From Tetragenococcus muriaticus DSM 15685 (lineage in GTDB: Bacteria; Bacillota; Bacilli; Lactobacillales; Enterococcaceae), in assembly GCF_000423785.1 (NCBI RefSeq), contig NZ_KE384091.1, positions 1 to 42,866 on the forward strand: a DNA stretch of 42,866 nucleotides, given 5' to 3'. Positions within the stretch are counted from its first letter, which is position 1. Every line of letters starts with the position of its first letter. Under the pieces are notes generated by a model, which searched no databases, was not told where the DNA came from, and worked only from the letters and a program-made list of their open reading frames with translations. Made by a program: the position numbers and the translations under genes. Shown one piece after another: positions 25,664 to 34,838 of the stretch.

Positions 25664-26980
25664 TTGGCTGATAATTCATTGAAAAAAGAAATATCCTTTT
25701 CCGGAGCTTTATCCACAGTTATGGGGACTGTCATTGGCGCAGGGGTCTTTTTTAAGGCAGCTGCAGTCGTATCTCATACCCAATCAGCAGGACTGACTTT
25801 ATTTGCGTGGCTATTCGCTGGTTTTTTAACCATTTGTGGAGGACTAACTGTCGCTGAACTTGCGACAGCTATCCCTAAAACAGGCGGCCCTATACGTTAT
25901 ATTGAAGAAACGTATGGGAAATTGCCTTCTTTTTTGCTAGGTTGGGCACAAACGATCATTTATTTTCCAGCCAATATTGCAGCACTAAGCATTATCTTTG
26001 CGACGCAGTTCACTCATCTTTTTCAACTAAATGACCGAATCTTAGTGCCACTGGCTATGATTACCGCGGTCAGTGTGACAGGGATTAATTTATTGGGAAC
26101 TAAAATTGCTTCAAATGTGCAATCTCTTACCTTATTTATCAAACTTTTACCTATATTGGTCATCGTGGTTGCAGGTCTCATTCAACCAGGTCAAGTGGAA
26201 GTTGGAATTACAGATTTAAGTATCGGTGGGGATAATTCTTGGGCACAAGGATTTAGCGCGGCACTACTAGCTACTTTATTTGCTTATGATGGTTGGCTAA
26301 ATGTCGGCAATATCGCTGGAGAAATGAAACATCCGGAAAAAGATTTACCCAAAGCCATCATCTTAGGCTTAGGTTCGGTCACAGTGGTTTACTGGGTGAT
26401 TAATTTTGTTTATTTAAAAACTTTACCTGCCGAACAAATTGCCGGAAATTTAAATGCTTCTTCGGATGTAGCTTATAATTTATTTGGAAATATGGGCGGT
26501 AAAATTGTGACACTGGGGATTTTAATTTCTGTTTATGGTGCCTTAAACGGATATACAATGACCGGAAGTCGGGTGTCATTTGCTTTAGCATTAAATGATG
26601 AATTTCCTTTTAGTAAATACTTTAAGAAAATCTCTAATAAAACCAAAATTCCGTATATTTCTGTCATTGTCCAATTAGTCATTGCTTGTATCATGATGAC
26701 TTTAGGAACCTTTGATGTACTAACAGACATGTTAATTTTTGTGATGTGGTCCTTTAGCATGTTACTTTTCTTGGCTGTTTTTATTTTACGAAAACGAGCG
26801 CCAGATATGCCACGTCCTTATAAAGTCCCTTTGTATCCCATCGTTCCATTAATTGCGATGCTAGGCGGCGGTTTTATTTTAATCATGACTTTAATTACTA
26901 CACCAGGTTTAGCCTTTACAGGAATTGGTGTCACAGCGATAGGTGTTCCGATTTATTTTTACATGAAAAAGAAAAAGTAG
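25664..26980 (+). CDS. APC-superfamily amino acid permease
   Basis: The 438-residue protein has about 12 membrane helices. The N-terminal GTVIGAGVFFKAAAVV in helix 1 and AELATAIPKTGGPIRYIEETYG are typical of the LAT/APC group, including serine/threonine exchangers. The C-terminus ends with RPYKVPLYPIVPLIAMLGG. Substrate is uncertain. Start: TTG 25664 has AAAGGAG 7 nt upstream, with no ATG alternative. It is followed after 30 nt by the sugar isomerase family gene, perhaps in one transcript. Confidence 0.88.
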   Translation: MADNSLKKEISFSGALSTVMGTVIGAGVFFKAAAVVSHTQSAGLTLFAWLFAGFLTICGGLTVAELATAIPKTGGPIRYIEETYGKLPSFLLGWAQTIIYFPANIAALSIIFATQFTHLFQLNDRILVPLAMITAVSVTGINLLGTKIASNVQSLTLFIKLLPILVIVVAGLIQPGQVEVGITDLSIGGDNSWAQGFSAALLATLFAYDGWLNVGNIAGEMKHPEKDLPKAIILGLGSVTVVYWVINFVYLKTLPAEQIAGNLNASSDVAYNLFGNMGGKIVTLGILISVYGALNGYTMTGSRVSFALALNDEFPFSKYFKKISNKTKIPYISVIVQLVIACIMMTLGTFDVLTDMLIFVMWSFSMLLFLAVFILRKRAPDMPRPYKVPLYPIVPLIAMLGGGFILIMTLITTPGLAFTGIGVTAIGVPIYFYMKKKK

Positions 26981-27010
26981 TTGGTTTGCTTAAACAAAAG
27001 GAGCGATTTC

Positions 27011-27844
27011 ATGTCAACAGAAATCCCATTAACGATTAGTTCTTTAACATTAGGTGCTAATTGTTCATTTGAAGAAAGGATAAGCGCGGCAGCTAATGCG
27101 GGCTATGAAGGAGTAGGCCTTACAGCAGAGGCCTACGCTGACGCCTTAGCTACCGGCCTGACAGATGAAGATTTTTTACAACTATTAGAAAAATATCAAA
27201 TAAAAGTGACAGAAGTCGAGTGTATTCAAGCTTGGGCGGCAGAGGAGCGCTCTTATGAAGAAAAATTTAAAGAGCAAATCTGTTTTCATATGTGTCATTT
27301 ATTTGGCGTAGAACATGTAAATGTGGCATTGATGGAAGTGGATCCTCTGACTGTAATTGCCGAAAAACTTGCGCAGTTGTGTGCTAGAGCGCAAGACTTG
27401 ATAATAGCCGTCGAACCTATGCCTTACAGCGGAATTCCTGACTTTGCTACAGCGAAAGAATTAATCCAACAATCGCAAGCATCAAATGTAGGGATTTTAC
27501 TAGACGCTTGGCATTGGTTTAGAGCTAGTCAAACTTTCTCCGAACTAACCGCAGAAGACGCGCGATATATCGTTGCAATACAACTTAATGACGCTTACCA
27601 ACGTCCCTACGCTTCTGCCATTTTACGCGATGAGGCTATGCATGACCGATTAGCGCCTGGCGATGGTGCGATTGATTTAGCAACTTTTATCACGATGGTG
27701 AGAAAAGCAGACGTACAACCAGCACTTATTGGCATTGAAGTCGTAAACGATGAGTTATTGAATGAGGGAATCGAAACGACAGCTAATTACACTTATGAGC
27801 AAACGGCAAAAGTATTAGAAAATCAATGGATAGATATAATATAA
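27011..27844 (+). CDS. Sugar phosphate isomerase/epimerase family protein (TIM barrel)
   Basis: This 277-residue AP endonuclease-2-like TIM barrel protein of the xylose isomerase-like superfamily shows ISSLTLGANCSFEERISAAANAGYEGVGL at its start (residues about 8-36). Metal-ligand residues are in AVEPMPYSGI, LLDAWHWFRA, AIQLNDAY and IGIEVVND. The pattern is like IolE, hydroxypyruvate isomerase and dehydratases; exact activity is unknown. Start: ATG 27011 lies behind AAAAGGAG (6-nt gap). A strong terminator overlaps its stop. Confidence 0.82.
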   Translation: MSTEIPLTISSLTLGANCSFEERISAAANAGYEGVGLTAEAYADALATGLTDEDFLQLLEKYQIKVTEVECIQAWAAEERSYEEKFKEQICFHMCHLFGVEHVNVALMEVDPLTVIAEKLAQLCARAQDLIIAVEPMPYSGIPDFATAKELIQQSQASNVGILLDAWHWFRASQTFSELTAEDARYIVAIQLNDAYQRPYASAILRDEAMHDRLAPGDGAIDLATFITMVRKADVQPALIGIEVVNDELLNEGIETTANYTYEQTAKVLENQWIDII

Positions 27845-27922
27845 AAATAGCAAGTACAAAGAACATATTCCAAGGGGGCAGCTCTTCTGGAAAAATGTTG
27901 GTTTGTACTTGCTATTTTTTTT
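27843..27922 (+). terminator. Long terminator after the isomerase family gene
   Basis: An 18-bp perfect stem (27843-27860 with 27902-27919, containing AATAGCAAGTACAAA) is followed by T. Inside it a second stem forms (AACAT and TTCCA with TGGAA and ATGTT), so the whole 77-nt region folds as one extended hairpin. Confidence 0.88.
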
Positions 27923-27928
27923 CGCCTA

Positions 27929-28210
27929 TATTGAATAGAGATTCTCTTTACCTTTCCTCAATAATCAAATAATGAATAACGAAATAAGAAATCTTTATTC
28001 AATAGCATGGGATAAATGAACGAAACCTTGCTTTATGTTCATTTAACAGCAGAATAAGTTATATTTTCTAAAGTATTGAGGAAAAGATTGGCAATCCATT
28101 CCTCAATATTTAAATATTGAATAACGAAATCGAAAATCTCTCCTCAATATTCAAATAATGAATAACGAAATAAGAAACCTTTCCTCAATAAAAGTTACTA
28201 TTGAGTAGCA
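27929..28210. repeat. Intergenic repeat array B: 41-nt period, word TTCCTCAATA
   Basis: The word TTCCTCAATA (first base sometimes C) starts at 27954, 28099, 28140 and 28181, and a decayed copy TTATTCAATA lies at 27995. All steps within each block are 41 nt. Units read word (10), loop (6), arm (10, TATTGAATAA or close) and linker (15, starting CGAAA). The exact complement TATTGAGGAA at 28074 lies 15 nt before a word, in phase as an arm. At 28013-28045 a perfect 9-bp hairpin TAAATGAAC/GTTCATTTA, with a 15-nt loop also starting GAAA, replaces the word in phase. No ORF is present. Together with the terminator it fills the 388-bp gap between genes. Confidence 0.9.
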
Positions 28211-28232
28211 ACAGTAAAAAGGACTTCTCATT

Positions 28233-28472
28233 TTAGTTATTTTCTTGAGCAAATTTTGTTGCTTGTGTACCAGCTTGTCGACCAAAGATGATGATATCTG
28301 CCACTGCATTGCCACCAATACGATTATTCCCGTGTAGACCGCCTGTCAATTCACCAGCAGCATAAAGTCCTGAGACTGCTTGTTCATCTTCATCAAGGAC
28401 TTCTGTATCCGTATTAATTTTTACACCGCCCATTGTATGGTGGATTCCTGGGGCAATTTTTATGGCATAAAA
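28233..28472 (-). pseudogene. C-terminal remnant of a flavocytochrome c/fumarate reductase-type flavoprotein
   Basis: About 80 residues remain, from FYAIKIAPGIHHTMGGVKINTD through GLYAAGELTGGLHGNNRIGG to GRQAGTQA and a stop. This is the FAD-binding C-terminal end of fumarate reductase/urocanate reductase-type proteins, which normally exceed 450 residues. Upstream (beyond 28472 on this strand) the homology breaks off into A/T-rich sequence, with no FAD Rossmann motif, start or substrate domain. The gene is therefore 5'-deleted. Repeat array B abuts its 3' end. Confidence 0.88.
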
Positions 28473-28592
28473 GTATAAAATATCACAAGTTAAAAACATA
28501 TATAAATTTGTATTTTTTCTGTTTTTTTGGAGACGAAAAAATTTGAAATAAAAATGATTAATCGAAGTAGTGAATAATCATACAAATTAAGG

Positions 28593-28622
28593 TATAATAT
28601 TATTAACTGAGAATCATTCTTA
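28593..28622 (+). promoter_or_regulatory. -10 element and Fur/PerR-like box before the DUF1858 gene
   Basis: TATAAT (28593-28598) is followed by TGAGAATCATTCTTA (28608-28622), a 7-1-7 dyad that matches the Fur-family consensus TGATAATNATTATCA at 12 of 15 positions. Upstream, ATGATTA and TAATCAT (about 28552-28580) form another short dyad. No strong -35 is visible. Control by Fur, PerR or Zur is possible. Confidence 0.5.
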
Positions 28623-28638
28623 ATTAGGAGTGAGTGAA

Positions 28639-28866
28639 ATGGAAATTGATTTGACCCAAAGTGTCGCTAGTTTAGTGAAAGAATATCCTGTGACAAAAGA
28701 AATTATGACAGAACTAGGCTTTTCAGATATTAATAAACCCGGAATGTTGCAAACTGCAGGGCGCTACATGACAATTCCTAAAGGAGCAAAAATGAAAAAG
28801 ATCCCGTTAGAAAAGGTAATTGCAGCGTTTGAGGCGCACGGGTTTGAGGTTAAAGGAGTAGATTAA
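28639..28866 (+). CDS. DUF1858 domain protein
   Basis: The 75-residue protein consists of a single DUF1858 domain (MEIDLTQSVASLVKEYPVTKEIMTELGF...). The domain often precedes or is fused to DUF438 and hemerythrin-like proteins. Start: ATG 28639 has AGGAG 8 nt upstream; a GTG at 28630 overlaps that site. The next gene begins 2 nt after the stop, so the two form one operon. The molecular role is unknown; a redox or nitric-oxide-related function has been proposed for such pairs, but nothing in this sequence proves it. Confidence 0.85.
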   Translation: MEIDLTQSVASLVKEYPVTKEIMTELGFSDINKPGMLQTAGRYMTIPKGAKMKKIPLEKVIAAFEAHGFEVKGVD

Positions 28867-28868
28867 AC

Positions 28869-30200
28869 ATGGCGCGAACAAAGGAAGAGCGGAAGCAGCG
28901 TATTGTAGAAATTTTATCTATGCTACACGAAGAAGGTTCATTTGAAGAGGCTAAGCGATTATTTAACGAAGAATTTGATGGTGTAGATGTTACAGAGATT
29001 ACTGCTGCGGAGAAGTCTTTGATTCAAGGCGGGTTAAAAGCAGAAGAAATCCAAAAATTATGCAATATCCATGTTTCTGTTTTTAAAGGTTCGATCAATG
29101 AGATCCACAACTCAGAAGAAGCTTACGGACAGTCTGGACATCCAGTACATACCTTGAAGCTAGAAAACCAAGTATTACAGTCTCTTGTTACGGATGAAAT
29201 CGATGATTTGATGAAAAAAATTCAAAACGGGGACTGGCAGAAAAAGCCACGATTAACTGCTGCTATTGAAGATCTTAAACAAATTGACACGCATTATACA
29301 CGTAAAGAAACATTGATTTTTTCTTATATGGAAAAATATGGAATAACGGCTCCGCCACAAGTGATGTGGGGCGTTGACGATGAGGTACGAGGACTGATAA
29401 AAGAGTTACTGACTTATATTAAAAATCCACGTGCCGCATTTAATCCACTTTTTGAAAAATGGGAAGCAAGCAAAAATGAAATTGAAGAAATGATATTTAA
29501 AGAAGAAGAGATCATGATTCCTATGACTTTAGATGTTTTTAGTCTAAGGGACTGGGAAAATATCGCAGAAGACAGCTATGATATCGGTTTTGCTTATATT
29601 CCAGAACCGCCGCTTTGGAAAGCTGGACCAAGCGATTATGCGAAAGAAAAAGAACGAGAACCTCAAAGACAAGAGGCTATCCAACAAGCAAAAGAAACGA
29701 CAGAAGGGATTGCTGAAGGGTTAGCTAATGAAAAGACGTACGAGATGGAGGAAAGCTACGATTGGCAAAATATTGAGTCAAAAGATTCTGTGGTGCTACC
29801 TACCGGAATTTTACAACTCGATCAACTATTAGCTATTTTTGAAGTCTTACCCGTAGATCTAACATTTGTCGATCACAATGATCACGTTCGTTTTTTCTCA
29901 GAAGGAAAACATCGTGTATTCCCCCGAACGAAATCAATTATTGGTCGTGAAGTAGTCAATTGTCACCCACCCAAAAGTATGCATATGGTCGAAAAAATAT
30001 TAGAAGACTTTCATGCAGGCATCAATGACACCGCTGATTTTTGGTTTGATATTAACGAACGTAAAATTTATATTCGTTATTTTGCTCTAAAAAACTCAGA
30101 AGATCAATATCTTGGGTGTTTAGAAGTGACGCAAGACATCACAGATATTCAAAAAATTAGTGGACAAAACCGTTTGCTTGAAGGATTTACGAAAGATTAA
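28869..30200 (+). CDS. DUF438 protein with hemerythrin-like and PAS domains
   Basis: The 443-residue protein has DUF438 at the N-terminus (about 1-85, VEILSMLHEEGSFEEAKRLF). A helical hemerythrin-like region with HPVHTLKLEN and HYTRKETLIFSYMEKYG follows (about 90-235), with several His and Glu that could bind a di-iron centre (IEEMIFKEEEIMIPM). A charged linker leads to a C-terminal PAS domain (about 315-435, VDLTFVDHNDHVRFFSEGKHRVFPR, CLEVTQDITDIQ). No kinase or DNA-binding domain is present. It is translated together with the DUF1858 gene. Likely a sensor or iron-based redox protein; its partner is unknown. Confidence 0.85.
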   Translation: MARTKEERKQRIVEILSMLHEEGSFEEAKRLFNEEFDGVDVTEITAAEKSLIQGGLKAEEIQKLCNIHVSVFKGSINEIHNSEEAYGQSGHPVHTLKLENQVLQSLVTDEIDDLMKKIQNGDWQKKPRLTAAIEDLKQIDTHYTRKETLIFSYMEKYGITAPPQVMWGVDDEVRGLIKELLTYIKNPRAAFNPLFEKWEASKNEIEEMIFKEEEIMIPMTLDVFSLRDWENIAEDSYDIGFAYIPEPPLWKAGPSDYAKEKEREPQRQEAIQQAKETTEGIAEGLANEKTYEMEESYDWQNIESKDSVVLPTGILQLDQLLAIFEVLPVDLTFVDHNDHVRFFSEGKHRVFPRTKSIIGREVVNCHPPKSMHMVEKILEDFHAGINDTADFWFDINERKIYIRYFALKNSEDQYLGCLEVTQDITDIQKISGQNRLLEGFTKD

Positions 30201-30210
30201 ATGTAAAGAT

Positions 30211-30254
30211 AGTACGTAGGAGTTTCTTATCAGAGCTTCATACGTACTTTTTTA
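30211..30254 (+). terminator. Terminator after the DUF438 gene
   Basis: AGTACGTA (30211-30218) pairs with TACGTACT (30241-30248), with GGAG/GCTTC pairing inside and a T run after. Confidence 0.8.
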
Positions 30255-30332
30255 TTTAAAAAATACTAGGTATGCCAAAAAATAGCCCCCCTTTTCTGAC
30301 GAGGTGTGATGGAGATAAGTGAGTTTTTTCTA

Positions 30333-30391
30333 TTGCATAAAATAAAAGAACATAATATAATGGCTTCGAAAATAAAATTAGGCGAACCTAA
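30333..30391 (+). promoter_or_regulatory. Promoter and DtxR/MntR-type operator of the metal transporter
   Basis: TTGCAT (30333-30338) and TATAAT (30356-30361) are 17 bp apart. At 30378-30391 lies the dyad TTAGGCGAACCTAA, flanked by A/T. It fits the TTAGG-N4-CCTAA operators of manganese repressors of the DtxR family (MntR, EfaR, ScaR). It covers the early transcribed region, so metal-loaded repressor should block transcription. Confidence 0.78.
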
Positions 30392-30415
30392 AACAAAGGG
30401 CATAGGGAGGATATA

Positions 30416-31147
30416 ATGATATCGTTTGATAAAATATCTGCTAGCTATGATGGCGTTAATAAAGCGGTAGAAGACGTAAGTTTTACTGTCGAAGAGCCAG
30501 CAATTATCGGCATTATTGGCCCAAATGGTGCTGGGAAGTCCACATTTATCAAAGCTGCATTACACCTAATGGAAGGCAGTGGATCGACTACAGTCGATGG
30601 GCAACCGTTGGAAAAAAAGAAAAAAGAAGTCGCTTATGTTGAGCAAAAAAATGATATTGATTACTCTTTTCCAATTACAGTAGGTGAATGTGTCTCGCTG
30701 GGCTTGTATCCAAAAAAGCGTTTTTACCAACGAATTACTAAAGAGGATTGGCAAAAAGTAGATCATGCATTGTCACTTGTAAAAATGGAAGATTATAGAG
30801 ATCATCAAATTGGCGAACTATCTGGCGGGCAATTTCAACGTATTTTAATTGCACGTACCTTTGTACAAGATGCTTCGCTTATCTTCTTAGATGAACCCTT
30901 TGTTGGGATTGATGCAACGAGCGAACAAATTATTATGGATTTACTGGATGATTTTAAAAAAAGAGGCAAAGAAATATTCATTGTTCATCATGACCTAAGC
31001 AAAGTTGAAAGATATTTTGATGAACTAGTCATCTTGAATAAACAATTGATCGCTCAAGGCCCTATAGATGAAGTTTTTACCAAAGCGAATTTACAAAAAG
31101 CTTTTGGCGACGCTATTTTTGTTGAAGGGGGTCGTTTAAATGATTAG
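30416..31147 (+). CDS. Manganese/zinc-type ABC transporter ATPase
   Basis: The 243-residue ATPase of a cluster 9 metal importer has Walker [11 protein letters not shown]-loop region [13 protein letters not shown], signature LSGGQFQR and Walker B LIFLDEPF. The switch His is in [17 protein letters not shown] precedes the ATG. Its end overlaps the next gene by 8 nt. The operator upstream is of the MntR/EfaR type and the downstream binding domain has the His-His-Glu-Asp ligand set of PsaA-like proteins, so manganese is the likely substrate, with iron or zinc as alternatives. Confidence 0.9.
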   Translation: MISFDKISASYDGVNKAVEDVSFTVEEPAIIGIIGPNGAGKSTFIKAALHLMEGSGSTTVDGQPLEKKKKEVAYVEQKNDIDYSFPITVGECVSLGLYPKKRFYQRITKEDWQKVDHALSLVKMEDYRDHQIGELSGGQFQRILIARTFVQDASLIFLDEPFVGIDATSEQIIMDLLDDFKKRGKEIFIVHHDLSKVERYFDELVILNKQLIAQGPIDEVFTKANLQKAFGDAIFVEGGRLND

Positions 31148-32900
31148 TGAATTTATTAATGGATTAGCGGACTACCACTTTTTACAAAATGCGCTGATTA
31201 CATCAATTGCTATTGGTGTTGTAGCCGGAGCCATTGGTTGTTTTATTATTCTAAGAGGCATGTCTTTGATGGGAGATGCGATTTCCCACGCGGTATTACC
31301 CGGAGTGGCTCTTTCTTTTATTCTGGGGGTTCATTATTTTGCTGGGGCAGTCGTATTTGGGGTTTTAGCTTCCATATTAATCACATATATTTCGCAAAAT
31401 AGTACCATTAAAAGTGATACTGCTATTGGGATTACTTTTAGTTCCTTTTTGGCACTGGGTGTTATTTTAATTGGTATTGCCAATAGTTCAACGGATTTAT
31501 TCCATATTTTATTTGGGAACGTATTGGCTGTACAAGACGTCGATAAATGGTTGACGATTGGTATTGCCATTTTAGTGATTGCACTTATTATTCTCTTTTA
31601 TCGTCCATTGCTGATTACGTCCTTTGATGTGAATATGGCCAAAGCTTTTGGCATGCGCGTGCAAGTCTATCATTATTTGTTAATGATTCTATTAACCTTA
31701 GTTTCTGTAACAGCTATGCAAAGTGTTGGGACCATTTTGATTGTCGCTCTTTTAGTTACACCAGCAGCCACAGCCTATCTTTACACGAAGCACTTGAAAC
31801 GAATGATTGTGATCTCTGCCATTCTCGGAGGTCTTTCCTCAGTCATAGGGCTATTTATCGGTTATAGCTTTAATATTGCAGCAGGGTCGAGTATTGTATT
31901 AACAGCCACCTTTATGTTTGTTATTGGTTTCTTCTTATCACCAAGGCAACGTCTTAAGCACGGGAAAAAGGGCTACTTTATCGCTGCTGCAATCGCGGCT
32001 TTATTTGCTGGAGGTATCGGGTTATACGCGCAACAGCAATCAAGTGGAGAAGAAGAGGACCAATTAGATGTGGTGGTAACCAATTCCATTCTCAATGATA
32101 TGACAGAAGAAATTGCTGGGGATCGGATTAACTTACACAGTATTGTTCCTGTAGGTAGAGACCCTCACGATTATGAACCCTTGCCTGAAGATGTTGAAAC
32201 ATCGACAGAAGCGGACCTGGTCTTTTATAATGGTTTGAATTTAGAAACAGGCGGGAATGCTTGGTTTAATAACTTGATGGATAATGCAGATAAAGAAGAA
32301 GGCGAAGATTACTTTGCTGTAAGTCAAGGAGTTGATCCGCTTTATCTAGAAGAAGGCGAAGACGAAGGGCAACAAGACCCACATGCTTGGATGAGTCTGG
32401 AAAATGGCATGACGTATGCAGAAAATATTGAAGAACAACTTAGTGAAAAAGATCCAGAAAACGCGGATTATTATGAAGAAAACTTAAATAATTATCTAGA
32501 TGAGTTAGAAGATTTGGACCAAGAAGCTAAAGACAAATTTAACGATATTCCTGAAGATGAAAAGCTACTGGTCACTAGCGAAGGGGCATTTAAATACTTC
32601 TCGCAAGCTTACGATGTTCCTGCCACTTACATTTGGGAAATTAATACCGAAGAAGAAGGAACGCCAGAACAAACAACAAGAGTGGTTGATCAACTCAATG
32701 ATACAAATGTGCAATCCTTATTTGTTGAAACGAGTGTCAATCCTAGCTCAATGCAAAGTGTATCGCAAGATTCTGGTATCCCTATCTATTCAGAGATCTT
32801 TACCGATTCGGTCGCTGAATCCGGTGAAGAAGGAGATAGCTACTATGCAATGATGAAATGGAATATTGACAGAATTCATGAAGGATTAACGCAAGAATAA
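31140..32900 (+). CDS. Metal ABC transporter permease fused to its substrate-binding protein
   Basis: One 586-residue chain combines two usual subunits. Residues 1 to about 270 are a ZnuB/MntB-like permease ([20 protein letters not shown]). A further helix, about 279-296, leads out of the membrane. Residues about 308-586 are a PsaA/ZnuA-like binding domain with likely ligands H343 (GRDPHDYEP), H415 (DPHAWMS), E481 (SEGAFKYF) and D556 (EIFTDS). There is no lipobox, because the binding domain is tethered by the permease itself. The binding domain is strongly acidic. It overlaps the ATPase gene by 8 nt; the two genes alone could form a complete importer. Confidence 0.9.
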   Translation: MISEFINGLADYHFLQNALITSIAIGVVAGAIGCFIILRGMSLMGDAISHAVLPGVALSFILGVHYFAGAVVFGVLASILITYISQNSTIKSDTAIGITFSSFLALGVILIGIANSSTDLFHILFGNVLAVQDVDKWLTIGIAILVIALIILFYRPLLITSFDVNMAKAFGMRVQVYHYLLMILLTLVSVTAMQSVGTILIVALLVTPAATAYLYTKHLKRMIVISAILGGLSSVIGLFIGYSFNIAAGSSIVLTATFMFVIGFFLSPRQRLKHGKKGYFIAAAIAALFAGGIGLYAQQQSSGEEEDQLDVVVTNSILNDMTEEIAGDRINLHSIVPVGRDPHDYEPLPEDVETSTEADLVFYNGLNLETGGNAWFNNLMDNADKEEGEDYFAVSQGVDPLYLEEGEDEGQQDPHAWMSLENGMTYAENIEEQLSEKDPENADYYEENLNNYLDELEDLDQEAKDKFNDIPEDEKLLVTSEGAFKYFSQAYDVPATYIWEINTEEEGTPEQTTRVVDQLNDTNVQSLFVETSVNPSSMQSVSQDSGIPIYSEIFTDSVAESGEEGDSYYAMMKWNIDRIHEGLTQE

Positions 32901-32904
32901 AAAG

Positions 32905-32941
32905 AATTCCATGAGATCAGAAGTACGGGTCTCATGGAATT
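32905..32941. terminator. Bidirectional terminator between convergent genes
   Basis: AATTCCATGAGA (32905-32916) and TCTCATGGAATT (32930-32941) form a 12-bp perfect stem with A/T on both sides. It serves the metal operon and the opposing phosphoesterase gene. Confidence 0.88.
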
Positions 32942-33813
32942 TATTTTTTTGCTTTTGTTGCTGTAGGTTGTTTATTTAAATGATAATAAATAACTTCAGG
33001 TGGCACACCGAAACGTAGAGGCAGCATCGACATACCAACGCCATTACTAATCGAAAGCAATGTTTTTTTAGCTAAGAGATATAAACCATGCGTATACGTG
33101 AGAGAGCCGCGAATTTTATAAAAAATAAAAGGAAAACGTACCTGACCGCCATGGCCATGTCCTGCTAAAACTAAGTCAAAATGTTGCACGTCTTCCATAT
33201 TTAACACGCTATCTGGTTCATGAACTAAAAGTAAATGCCACTGAGCTAAGGTTCGCTCAAATTGAAATTGAGGATTTCCCATTAGGGTATCGTCCATTCC
33301 GGCAATATTGATAGAAACGTCATCATTGGAACCAAAGATTTCCTCGTTTTCTAAAACGGTAAAATCGCTCTCTGTTAAAATGGCTTTGACAAAATTATCC
33401 CCTTTACTTCGGTAGTCATGACTCCCCAAAATCGCGATTTTGCCCATAGGTGCTGTCATTTTTTTAAGTTTTTCGATAAGACGTTGCGTTTCTTTTGCAG
33501 GCCATTTTTCATAATTATCAATTAAATCCCCCGTAAAAACAATTAAGTCTGGGGAAACATTCATAATAGAACGGATGATCCGATTGATGCGCCGTGGTTT
33601 AAAGCTGCGAGAAAAATGAAAGTCACTTAAATGACAAATCACGAGGTTAGCTTCTTTTTCATAAAGATCAAAAGCTCGAGAGATGTCCAGCACTTTTTGT
33701 TTATTTTTTTTGATAAGATAGTGCTTTTCTTTTAAACGACGTGGTTCAATCAAGACCATGTAAAAGAGTAGAGCAAAAAGAAGGAGGACAATAGCCCCCA
33801 AAATAATGTACAT
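32941..33813 (-). CDS. Membrane-anchored metallophosphoesterase
   Basis: The 290-residue protein starts with one membrane helix (about residues 2-24) followed by a calcineurin-like phosphoesterase domain. Metal motifs are HLSDFHFS, FTGDLIDN, GSHDYRS (the usual GNHD with Ser for Asn) and AGHGHGGQVRFP. The Asn-to-Ser change is at a metal ligand and may affect activity. Start: ATG 33813 (minus strand) behind AAAGG; the upstream GTG at 33825 overlaps that site. YkuE-like enzymes are the nearest known type. Substrate unknown. Confidence 0.85.
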   Translation of the reverse strand: MYIILGAIVLLLFALLFYMVLIEPRRLKEKHYLIKKNKQKVLDISRAFDLYEKEANLVICHLSDFHFSRSFKPRRINRIIRSIMNVSPDLIVFTGDLIDNYEKWPAKETQRLIEKLKKMTAPMGKIAILGSHDYRSKGDNFVKAILTESDFTVLENEEIFGSNDDVSINIAGMDDTLMGNPQFQFERTLAQWHLLLVHEPDSVLNMEDVQHFDLVLAGHGHGGQVRFPFIFYKIRGSLTYTHGLYLLAKKTLLSISNGVGMSMLPLRFGVPPEVIYYHLNKQPTATKAKK

Positions 33814-34067
33814 TGAATAGGTCACCTTTACTTTTTAACGTGGATATACTATACAAAATGATAGTGGAATTAGGGAAAAAATGCAATCGAACAAAAGAGA
33901 AAACTTTCTTTGTTGGAAAACTCTGAGTTCTAAAAATTGGAAAAATATGCTAGGATGTATAAGGAGTTTTACTCTTGAGCGGATAAGAAAAAGCCAAAGG
34001 ATTATCCGAAAATAACATTATGAAAAAAGAAATAGTAAATGCCTATCCGAAAAAGGAGGAAATCTGT

Positions 34068-34838
34068 GTGATTTTTGATACACATACACATTTAAATGCG
34101 GAAGAATTTGCGAATAAAGAAGCAGAAACCATAAAGCATGCGCAAGAATTGGGCGTAAGCGAAATGGCTGTTGTGGGATTTGATTACCCTACAATAGAAA
34201 AAACACAACAACTAAGCCAAGAGTATGACAATATTTATAGTATCGTCGGCTGGCATCCTACTGAAGCTGGCAGTTATACTTCAGAAGTGGAAAAATATTT
34301 ACAAAACGAATTAAGCAAAGAAAAAGTGGTCGCTTTAGGAGAAACGGGATTAGACTTTCATTGGATGGACGATCCAAAAGAAACGCAAGAAAAAATCTTC
34401 CGTCGCCAAATTGCTATTGCACGTGAAATGAATTTGCCCTTTAGTGTCCACAATCGAGACGCTATGGAAGATACTTACCGTATTTTAAAAGATGAAAAAA
34501 TTCATGATATTGGCGGAATTATGCATAGTTTTAATGGCGATTACGAGTGGGCACAACGCTTTTTGGATCTTGGGATGCACCTATCTTATAGTGGCGTTGT
34601 AACTTTCAAAAAAACAACGGATGTGCAAGAAGCTGCGCAAAAAATGCCGTTTGATCGGATGTTAGTAGAGACGGACGCACCTTATCTAGCCCCAGTTCCT
34701 TACCGTGGAAAGCAAAACGAACCGGGATATACGCGCTATGTTGTAGAAAAAATTGCGGAGTTAAAAGGACTAAGCGTAGAAGAGGTTGCTAGACAAACGA
34801 CAGCAAATGCCCATCGCTTATTTGGTATTGAACAATGA
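34068..34838 (+). CDS. tatD: TatD-family metal-dependent deoxyribonuclease
   Basis: This 256-residue TIM-barrel hydrolase (YabD type) has [27 protein letters not shown] and ETDAPYLAP holding the metal ligands. I place the start at GTG 34068, 8 nt after AAGGAGG; the frame is open further upstream to ATG 34020, but that would add a stretch encoded by the ribosome binding site. It overlaps rnmV by ATGA. The order tatD-rnmV-rsmA is conserved in many Firmicutes. A small hairpin CGGATAA/TTATCCG lies in the leader at about 33979-34010. Confidence 0.92.
   Translation: MIFDTHTHLNAEEFANKEAETIKHAQELGVSEMAVVGFDYPTIEKTQQLSQEYDNIYSIVGWHPTEAGSYTSEVEKYLQNELSKEKVVALGETGLDFHWMDDPKETQEKIFRRQIAIAREMNLPFSVHNRDAMEDTYRILKDEKIHDIGGIMHSFNGDYEWAQRFLDLGMHLSYSGVVTFKKTTDVQEAAQKMPFDRMLVETDAPYLAPVPYRGKQNEPGYTRYVVEKIAELKGLSVEEVARQTTANAHRLFGIEQ

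Noticed and set aside
34020-34067. Upstream ATG start for tatD
   Set aside because: The extension would be encoded by the ribosome binding site region and is absent from the normal 256-residue family; GTG 34068 has the well-placed AAGGAGG.
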